From NCBI GenBank assembly GCA_963667195.1, contig OY762962.1:186001-250000 (forward strand): 64,000 nucleotides of DNA, in the 5' to 3' direction. A program made the translations under genes and the position numbers. Below, piece after piece: positions 57,936 through 64,000 of the stretch; within the stretch, counting starts at the first letter, position 1; each line of letters starts with the position of its first letter. Source of the stretch: UBA7703 sp963667195. GTDB taxonomy: Bacteria > Bacillota > Clostridia > Christensenellales > CAG-138. The notes beneath the pieces are model-generated. The model searched no databases. It was given only the letters and a program-made list of their open reading frames with translations, and was not told the DNA's origin.

Positions 57936-60869
57936 TCAAAGGAAGCTCTGAATGTCCGACAGTGTTTGAGCGAGACACTTGTAGAAGCTCGCGGATAGGG
58001 ATGTGATCGCAGATTCGTTCGCATCCTTCAGCGCACGCTGCAGTTCGACAGCAATATCGTGAAGGTTCTTTGCGCCAATGCTGCCGGCGCTGCTCTTGAT
58101 TTTGTGCACAATCTGCTCGCCTTGCGCGAAATCTCTTACCTGAATTGCCCCGCTGAGCTGTTCGGCGACGCTGTTATTCTCCTCGGCAAACGATTGCAAT
58201 ACCAGTCGGTAGATCGCCTTGTCTCCACCCATCCGCTTGATTCCGTCTTCAAAATCGACGGCTTGCGCGCCATTTCCCGTTGCTTCCTCAGCCGCTTCCT
58301 GCTGCACTTCAACCTTAGGTTCTGTTCCGCTCAGAAGCGTAATCAGCGTTTCGATCAGCTGATCCGGCTCGAACGGTTTACTCACATAGTTCCAGATTCC
58401 GTGGCTTCTGCACTTCTCCTCAACGCCGGTGATCGCATCCGCGGTCATCGCAACAATGGGAATCTCCTGATTGATTTTGCGGATCAAGTCGGACGCCGTA
58501 TAGCCGTCCATGACGGGCATATGCAAATCCATCAGAATCAGGTCGACCTCGTTCTGGTGCGCCGCATAATACTGATACCCCTCTTCTCCGTCGGAGGTGA
58601 TATCCATCACAAAGCCCGCCTGCTCGAGAATGCTCTTTGCGATAAATTGATTGGTCTTGTTATCCTCGACCAATAGCAGGCGATACGGGTGCGGCGAAAC
58701 CAATTGCTTTGTCTTCTGCAAATGGCGCTTAGCTTCCGGCGGTTTGATTTTCAGGATTTCGATGATCCCATTGTACAAGACCGACGGGATGATCGGCTTT
58801 GCAATTCCGATATCGATTCCAGCCGACTCCAGCTCCTCAAACAGATCCTCCCGCATCATCGGCACGAGCAGGATCGACTTGCTTCCATCGGGGATACGAT
58901 GTTCTGCTCTTAGTCTGTGGAACAACTCGATCCCGTTATTTTGAGGAGTCGCATAGTCGATCATCAGGAGTTGATACGGGTTCCCTGATTTCGCTGCGAC
59001 GTCATCCAGCCTCGCGCGCATCTGCTGCTCGGTTTCTACGATCTCGTTCCGGATGCCGAATGAGCGGAGATACTCTTCGATCTGGTTGTGCGTTTGCTCC
59101 GGTTTCAGCAAAATCAATGCGCGCGTATCGCGGAAGCAATCCGACGACATTCTCGCATTTTTCGCCGATTCCTGCACCGTGTCCACCTCCAGCGGAATCT
59201 GTACGGTAAACGCCGAACCTTGTCCCTTTTCGCTGGTTGCGGAAATCTGCCCATCCATGAGATCGGTGAGGTATTTGACGATCGAGAGCCCAAGCCCGCT
59301 GCCACCAAAGCGGCGGCTGATGCTGGAGTCCCCCTGATCAAACGGAATGAACAGGTGCTCCAACTGTTCGGGCGACATTCCGATTCCGGTATCACTCACG
59401 ACAAAGGTTACGACACGATTTGTCGAATCCGCAGCAGTGCTTGAGATGTTCACCCGGACTGCGCCGTGTTCCGTGAACTTCACCGCATTGTTGATCAGAT
59501 TCAGCAGGATTTGCTCAATGCGCAATGGGTCTCCCAGGAACATGGATGGCACATCGGGGCTCTTGTTGACCGACAGTTCAATCCCCTGCTCTTCCACCTT
59601 GACGGATTCGATGTTGATGATTCTCTGTAGAATTTTATCCAAATCAAACGGGACCTTCTCGATGGTGATCTTTCCAGCTTCAATCTTCGAAAAATCCAAA
59701 ATGTCGTTGATTGTACCGAGCATATTGCGCGAGGCTTGCGTCAGTTTATCCAGATACATCCCCTGCGTCGCAGTCAGGTCTGTCTTTTTGATCAGATAAG
59801 CCATGCCGAGGATCGCATTCAGCGGCGTCCTGATTTCATGCGACATGCGCGCAAGAAACAAAGACTTCACCTGATTTGCCGAAACCGCTTCCTCTTTGGC
59901 TAAGGTGGCCTCCTCCTGTGCTTTTTTTCGTTTCGCAACCTCTTTTCTCAGGCGAATGATCCAAAAGTACGACACCGCCAACACGGCCAATAAAATCAGG
60001 CCGGCAATTCCAATGATGCGCAGAACATAAGAGAAATCAACTGCACCCTCTACATCGATCCACTTGTTATTGATCTCTGTGCGCTGCTCTTTGGTGATGC
60101 TGGCAAGTGCTTTATTGATGATGCTGACCAGCTCCGGCCAGTCTTTGCGAACCGCAAAATGCAAGGACTGCGACTGATCTCCCGCGCTTACTTCAATAGG
60201 GATATATTTGAGGTTGGAAATCCCCAGTGATTTTGCCAAGTAGCTGGTCGTTGCAAAGTTGCCGACAAAGGCGATCTCCGTTCCGTTTGCAACCGCGCGC
60301 AGCGCCGCCTCCACAGTCGGATACAGGCTCAGTTTCACCTCCGGGAACTGGGTCATATAGCTGTGGTGTGAGCTATTCATCTGAACCGCAATCGTTTTGC
60401 CGGACAAATCCTCAAAGGAACGGATATCTTTGGTGTCTTCATTGATAAAAATCGCTCGTTGAAACGTAAAATACGTATCCGAAAATAAAAAATACCGCTC
60501 TCGTTCAGCGGTTTGCCCAACACATGGCAGCGCGTCAAGCTGGCCTTGAACCGCCATTTCATACGCTTCCGTCCAAGTCAGGCCTTTTTTGACTTCCATC
60601 ATCAATCCGGTTTTTTCGCAGATCAGCGCAATATAGTCCGCCGCAATCCCTTTATATTGGCCGTCCGTGTCGATGAATTCATACGGCACAAACGTTGGGT
60701 CCACGCCGAGATGAATCACCGGGTGCTCTTTAATGAAGTCCTGTTCCTGCTGTGTCAGCTGGAGTTTCGGTTCAGGGCTATTATCCGCGGCAAGAGATGT
60801 CGATGACAAAACGAGCGTCACCAACGTAAAGATCGCCAGCACGGAAGCGAGAAACTTGAATGGTTTCAT
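57936..60869 (-). CDS. Hybrid sensor histidine kinase with periplasmic-type binding domain
   Basis: A 977-aa multi-domain kinase. Signal peptide/first helix (1-28), an SBP_bac_3-like binding domain (about 45-275), a membrane helix (about 281-303), HisKA with FLARMSHEIRTPLNAI (H344), HATPase with LINNAVKF and GGSGLGLSI, a first receiver-like domain (LLMIDYATPQ, AKPI) lacking the usual acidic pair, a second complete receiver (LLVEDNKTN, LILMDLHMPVMDG, VSKPF) and an HPt domain (HKIKSSAGSIGA). The layout is that of EvgS/BvgS-type phosphorelays. The start at 60869 follows AGGAG, 10 bases after the HD-GYP regulator gene. The ligand is probably a small solute such as an amino acid. Confidence 0.93.
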   Translation of the reverse strand: MKPFKFLASVLAIFTLVTLVLSSTSLAADNSPEPKLQLTQQEQDFIKEHPVIHLGVDPTFVPYEFIDTDGQYKGIAADYIALICEKTGLMMEVKKGLTWTEAYEMAVQGQLDALPCVGQTAERERYFLFSDTYFTFQRAIFINEDTKDIRSFEDLSGKTIAVQMNSSHHSYMTQFPEVKLSLYPTVEAALRAVANGTEIAFVGNFATTSYLAKSLGISNLKYIPIEVSAGDQSQSLHFAVRKDWPELVSIINKALASITKEQRTEINNKWIDVEGAVDFSYVLRIIGIAGLILLAVLAVSYFWIIRLRKEVAKRKKAQEEATLAKEEAVSANQVKSLFLARMSHEIRTPLNAILGMAYLIKKTDLTATQGMYLDKLTQASRNMLGTINDILDFSKIEAGKITIEKVPFDLDKILQRIINIESVKVEEQGIELSVNKSPDVPSMFLGDPLRIEQILLNLINNAVKFTEHGAVRVNISSTAADSTNRVVTFVVSDTGIGMSPEQLEHLFIPFDQGDSSISRRFGGSGLGLSIVKYLTDLMDGQISATSEKGQGSAFTVQIPLEVDTVQESAKNARMSSDCFRDTRALILLKPEQTHNQIEEYLRSFGIRNEIVETEQQMRARLDDVAAKSGNPYQLLMIDYATPQNNGIELFHRLRAEHRIPDGSKSILLVPMMREDLFEELESAGIDIGIAKPIIPSVLYNGIIEILKIKPPEAKRHLQKTKQLVSPHPYRLLLVEDNKTNQFIAKSILEQAGFVMDITSDGEEGYQYYAAHQNEVDLILMDLHMPVMDGYTASDLIRKINQEIPIVAMTADAITGVEEKCRSHGIWNYVSKPFEPDQLIETLITLLSGTEPKVEVQQEAAEEATGNGAQAVDFEDGIKRMGGDKAIYRLVLQSFAEENNSVAEQLSGAIQVRDFAQGEQIVHKIKSSAGSIGAKNLHDIAVELQRALKDANESAITSLSASFYKCLAQTLSDIQSFL

Positions 60870-60879
60870 GCAATCGCTC

Positions 60880-61956
60880 CTAACCGGCCTGCTGTTGGCC
60901 AAAACTATCCGCAATCGACCGAACCTCGGCTTCGATTTCAAAAAATGCATCCAATAGTTCCGGGTCGAAATGCGTGCCACGTTCGGACGCCAAAATCTCC
61001 AGCGCAGCTTCGTGGGTAAAGGCCGGCTTATACACGCGCTGATTGACGAGCGCATCGTACACGTCGATGATTGCCATCAGCCGTCCTGCCAGTGGGATAT
61101 CCTTGCCTTTCAGTCCCTTTGGATAACCGGTTCCGTCGAACTTTTCGTGATGCGTTCCCGCAATCTCGGCCGCCGTACGAATGAAGGAGAGATTATCGCT
61201 CTCCGGTCCCATGCAGCGCAACGCCTCAACGCCGAACGTCGTATGCTTCTTCATGATCTCGAATTCATCCGCTGTGAGTTTGTCCGGCTTGAGCAGGATA
61301 TGATCCGGAATGCCGACCTTTCCAATATCGTGCAGTGGCGTCGTGTCAAACAATTCCGCAGCATAGCTATCCGTCAATATGGTGTTATACGGCGCCTTCG
61401 CCTTCAGATGGGAACAGATTGCGTGCATCATCATCTGCGTTCGCTTGGTATGGTTGCTCGACTCAATATTCCGAACCTCAAGCAGGCTCACCAAAGCGTG
61501 AATGGTCACATCGCGCGCTAAAACACTCTCGCGTGTGCGCTCCTGCACGCGTTTTTCCAGAATGATGTTTTGCTGTTCCATCTCATCGCGCGCATTCTTC
61601 AGCTTGATCTGCAGCTCGACCCGTTTCCGGAGTGACCGGATATTGAGCGGCTTTCGAATGTAGTCCACCGCGCCTAAGTCCAAGCCTCGCATCTCGTTAT
61701 CAATCTCGTCAAAATTGGTCAAAACCAATACGGCGACATTCTTATACTCCGGATATTTTTTCATCTGCTCAAGCACTTCAAAGCCACTCATGCGCGGCAT
61801 ATTGATATCCAGAATGAGGATGTCAACATTCGGATGGCGTTCCAGTGTCTCCATGGCTTCCATTCCGTCATACGCAAAGAGCAGCTCATAATCCGATAGT
61901 ATGCTGCTGATGATGGCTACATCGGTTTTCGAATCGTCGGCAATCAGTATTTTCAT
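60880..61956 (-). CDS. Response regulator with HD-GYP c-di-GMP phosphodiesterase
   Basis: A 358-aa RpfG-like protein. The receiver has IADDSKTD and the phospho-Asp in LILDINMPRMSGF, with Lys in IRKPL. A coiled-coil linker (about 120-150) leads to the HD-GYP domain with TPLHDIGKVGIPD, GTHHEKFDGTGYPKGLKG and IIDVYDALVN, so the catalytic residues are complete. It should hydrolyse c-di-GMP when activated, probably by the adjacent hybrid kinase's HPt domain. The chosen ATG is 61956; ATG 61959 is equally near the AGGGG site. Confidence 0.93.
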   Translation of the reverse strand: MKILIADDSKTDVAIISSILSDYELLFAYDGMEAMETLERHPNVDILILDINMPRMSGFEVLEQMKKYPEYKNVAVLVLTNFDEIDNEMRGLDLGAVDYIRKPLNIRSLRKRVELQIKLKNARDEMEQQNIILEKRVQERTRESVLARDVTIHALVSLLEVRNIESSNHTKRTQMMMHAICSHLKAKAPYNTILTDSYAAELFDTTPLHDIGKVGIPDHILLKPDKLTADEFEIMKKHTTFGVEALRCMGPESDNLSFIRTAAEIAGTHHEKFDGTGYPKGLKGKDIPLAGRLMAIIDVYDALVNQRVYKPAFTHEAALEILASERGTHFDPELLDAFFEIEAEVRSIADSFGQQQAG

Positions 61957-61979
61957 CATCCTCGCCCCTTCAACTCTGT

Positions 61980-63290
61980 TCAATTGCCCGTGAGAAGTTT
62001 GTTTCCTTCCGTCTCAATCATCTTTAGAAACGATTCTGTCGTGATCGCACCTAACATGACGCTATGCAGGCCCGGCTCGTAATACTGCTTCTTGACGGTC
62101 TGCCATGCCGGCACAGGAACATCCACACTGGGATTATCAAACCCTTCTATGAACACCTGATAGATCGGATTCATCTGCATCAGAGGCGTATTTGCCATAT
62201 CCTTTCGAATGGGTGTGCGAAACGGATAATACGCATCGTGTTCCGGACTATACTCGCCGTTTAAAATCGCTTGTTGCGCGTCGATGGAGATCATGTACCG
62301 AATGAATTCCTGCGCCTGCCGCTTTCCGTCATCAGACATATTCTGCGGAATCGCCAGCATCATCGGGCCAATTTCGGAGCAGATACCGATCTGTTTGAGC
62401 GGCATAACACCAACATCAAACGCAGACCCGTTCTTTTGCACGTCTGTCAGTCCCCAGATGCCTTGAATCTCGAACGCGACCTCCTGGTTTAAAAAGTGCT
62501 CCATGACTTCTGTACCGGTATCATTGATCCAGGAGGATTGGGCATGCGCACCCAACACATTTTTATAGAAGTCGATTGCCGCGGCCGATTCGGCACTATT
62601 GATGCGTACTTTTTTGCCCGTAGAATCGACCAGCCGACCGCCGAACCCGTACACGAACTGGTTGACCATCCAGGAGACGTCGTTGCTGTCCGCTCCTACC
62701 AGTCCAATCCCCTTTGCGTTCGTTTTCTGTTCCACGCTGTCCATCGCAGAAACGAAGGAATCCAGATCGACAATCGATTCCGGAGAAACGCCCGCCTTCT
62801 GGAGTAAGTTTTTGTTGTAGAGCAAACACATCGAGTGTCCCAGCCATGGTATGCCATAGACGGAGTCTTTCACCATGCCCAGTTCCCACACCGTTTGATA
62901 GAACAGAGATGAATCCTGCGTGAAGTCATCTGTCAAATCGGTTAGAAGCCCCATGCTCCCGAAGTATTGAATATATCGATATGGCAAAACAAATATTGTC
63001 TCCGAATCTGTTTCCAGCAGCGTTTGAATCGCCGCCATGTCCTCATCACCGCTGATCAGCTGGATATCTGTTTGATCTGAATTGCTTTGATTATACGCAT
63101 CTACGATCTTCTGAATGGCCTGTCCGCGGCCTGAATAATCCTTCCATGTAATGCGGAATGAAAGCATGTTATTTTCCTGTGGCTCCGCTTCCTGCGCGCT
63201 CTGCTTTGTTTCCGGAATTTGGTTGCACGAAGCCAGGCTGATCGAAAGAAGAATTGTCATCAGCACTGCACCAAAACGTTTGAATGTCAT
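61980..63290 (-). CDS. Orphan extracellular solute-binding lipoprotein
   Basis: A 436-aa ABC-type sugar-binding protein (SBP family 1). Signal peptide with lipobox SLASC, then ITWKDYSGRGQAIQKIVDAYNQ and AIQTLLETDSETIFVLPY, VYGIPWLGHSMCLLYNKNLLQKAGV and FEIQGIWGL, all standard for the family. No permease or ATPase genes accompany it; instead a c-di-GMP response regulator and a hybrid kinase follow in the same operon, which suggests that it presents a ligand to the kinase. An ATG at 63305 is an alternative start. Confidence 0.9.
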   Translation of the reverse strand: MTFKRFGAVLMTILLSISLASCNQIPETKQSAQEAEPQENNMLSFRITWKDYSGRGQAIQKIVDAYNQSNSDQTDIQLISGDEDMAAIQTLLETDSETIFVLPYRYIQYFGSMGLLTDLTDDFTQDSSLFYQTVWELGMVKDSVYGIPWLGHSMCLLYNKNLLQKAGVSPESIVDLDSFVSAMDSVEQKTNAKGIGLVGADSNDVSWMVNQFVYGFGGRLVDSTGKKVRINSAESAAAIDFYKNVLGAHAQSSWINDTGTEVMEHFLNQEVAFEIQGIWGLTDVQKNGSAFDVGVMPLKQIGICSEIGPMMLAIPQNMSDDGKRQAQEFIRYMISIDAQQAILNGEYSPEHDAYYPFRTPIRKDMANTPLMQMNPIYQVFIEGFDNPSVDVPVPAWQTVKKQYYEPGLHSVMLGAITTESFLKMIETEGNKLLTGN

Positions 63291-63357
63291 TTGTTTCAAC
63301 CCCATTCTAAACGATTTTCAGTTCGATATGACGTGCTTGAATTGTTACATTACTTTT

Positions 63358-63387
63358 ATCATACACCTGATACAAGTTCGAATGCAA
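63358..63387 (-). promoter_or_regulatory. Possible promoter of the signalling operon
   Basis: TTGCAT (63382-63387, minus strand), 18 bases, TATGAT (63358-63363). The -35 is weak. Confidence 0.4.
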
Positions 63388-63584
63388 TGTGCCGGACTGA
63401 ATTATTGAGCAAAATCTTCGCTGGAAAACGCCTAGAAAAACACCGAATTTGCTCGATTCTGTAATTTCAGCACCGATACTTCTCAGACATGTTTGTTTGT
63501 GATTCGCGAATTCATCCACGTGTATAATCAGTTTACAATCTTCCCGACCTTCTCTTTGGTCTGCCGGATCAGGCTTGCATCCAA

Positions 63585-64000
63585 TCAGCTGATGCGATTT
63601 CGTCCCGATTGTTTTGAAAGGTACAGCGCCTTATCTGCCGCGCAGATTAAATCGATTCGATTGAGTGCGTTTTCGGGCAACTCGGAAATGCCGAACGAGA
63701 GCGTAATGTTGCGAATCCTTTTCCCATCAAACTCCACGTCAGACTGCGCGACTAACGTTCGAATCGCTTCTGCCCTTGAAACAGCTTCCGCTTTGGAGCA
63801 CTCTGGAAGAATTAATATAAACTCATCCCCTCCATATCGACAAACGATGTCGGAACTGCGCGTGTTGCTCTTCAATATTTGCGCAATATGCGCCAAAACC
63901 AAATCGCCAACCACGTGACCATACGAGTCATTGATTGTCTTGAAGTAATCCACATCGGTCATGATGACGGCGAGTTTTCTTTCTTTCCGTATCATTCTTT
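63585..64000 (-). CDS. Diguanylate cyclase (GGDEF), partial
   Basis: The C-terminal 137 residues of a GGDEF protein whose N-terminus lies beyond the window end. The catalytic motif is RYGGDEF, preceded by RSSD exactly five residues upstream, the allosteric I-site for product inhibition. The DVDYFKTINDSYGH metal/substrate segment and ADKALYLSKQSGRNR end are typical. An active c-di-GMP synthase is therefore likely. The HD-GYP phosphodiesterase gene lies 1.6 kb away on the same strand. Its stop is at 63585. Confidence 0.93.
   Translation of the reverse strand, partial: RMIRKERKLAVIMTDVDYFKTINDSYGHVVGDLVLAHIAQILKSNTRSSDIVCRYGGDEFILILPECSKAEAVSRAEAIRTLVAQSDVEFDGKRIRNITLSFGISELPENALNRIDLICAADKALYLSKQSGRNRIS

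Noticed and set aside
63306..63584. Possible small genes in the gap before the GGDEF gene.
   Set aside because: Only short frames without ribosome sites or recognisable products are present; apart from a weak promoter I see nothing.

Overview
The window looks like a chromosome segment of a GC-rich (roughly 55-60% by eye), anaerobic, Gram-positive-type member of the Bacillota, class Clostridia. Evidence: a complete clostridial-order Rnf complex, phosphate butyryltransferase and butyrate kinase, ferredoxin-dependent indolepyruvate oxidoreductase, tungstate uptake, flavin-dependent thymidylate synthase, Bce-type antibiotic-sensing genes, VanW and CapA proteins, and secreted proteins with Thr-Pro linkers. 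No outer-membrane or LPS core genes are seen. A placement near Christensenellales or Oscillospirales is only a guess.

Layout. 1-2.6 kb: SRAP DNA-crosslink protein, YuiD-like membrane protein and a surface metallophosphoesterase. 2.7-7.6 kb: rnfCDGEAB, minus strand. 8-14.6 kb: a catalytically dead amidase-like protein, a Zn-phospholipase-like/SLOG gene pair, a MATE exporter, an overlapping dCMP deaminase-ThyX-zinc-ribbon operon, and pssA. 14.6-26.8 kb: an eleven-gene minus-strand surface-polysaccharide operon (seven glycosyltransferases including a TupA-type ATP-grasp protein, CapA-like protein, flippase, Ugd and sugar-nucleotide epimerase) behind a TTGACA-17-TAAACT promoter. 26.9-35 kb: acetyltransferases, a MscL operon, tRNA-Leu(CAA), a VanW protein, an HTH-membrane regulator and small stress/membrane proteins. 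35-39.5 kb: a BceRS-AB-like sensing and transport module. 39.6-47.1 kb: buk, two AT-rich foreign-looking genes, ptb, iorA, iorB and an aminotransferase. 47.2-49.9 kb: tungstate ABC transporter with a structured leader RNA. 49.9-57.5 kb: mixed housekeeping genes including a putative small di-haem membrane protein, an ABC-F ATPase, Ada and a lipoprotein. 57.6 kb to the end: an epimerase relic and a signalling cluster (hybrid histidine kinase, HD-GYP response regulator, orphan solute-binding lipoprotein, and a GGDEF protein cut by the window end).

How the genes fit. The aminotransferase, IorAB, Ptb and Buk make a coherent route from aromatic or other amino acids through acyl-CoA and acyl-phosphate to ATP. 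The reduced ferredoxin formed can be re-oxidised by Rnf with ion pumping, and tungstate uptake fits ferredoxin-linked aldehyde oxidoreductases in the same lifestyle.

The strongest candidate for an undescribed system is the pair at 40.9-42.5 kb: a TIGR02391/Ymh protein with a HEPN-like RNPAAH motif, plus an unrecognised two-helix membrane protein. They are inserted as an AT-rich island between buk and ptb, with their own palindrome. Other notable signals are a four-helix protein with two H-X13-H helices, an Amidase_3 protein that has lost all four catalytic and zinc positions, a 13-bp-closed leader RNA before tupA, operator-like palindromes before buk, four apparently leaderless genes, and an orphan binding protein wired to c-di-GMP signalling.
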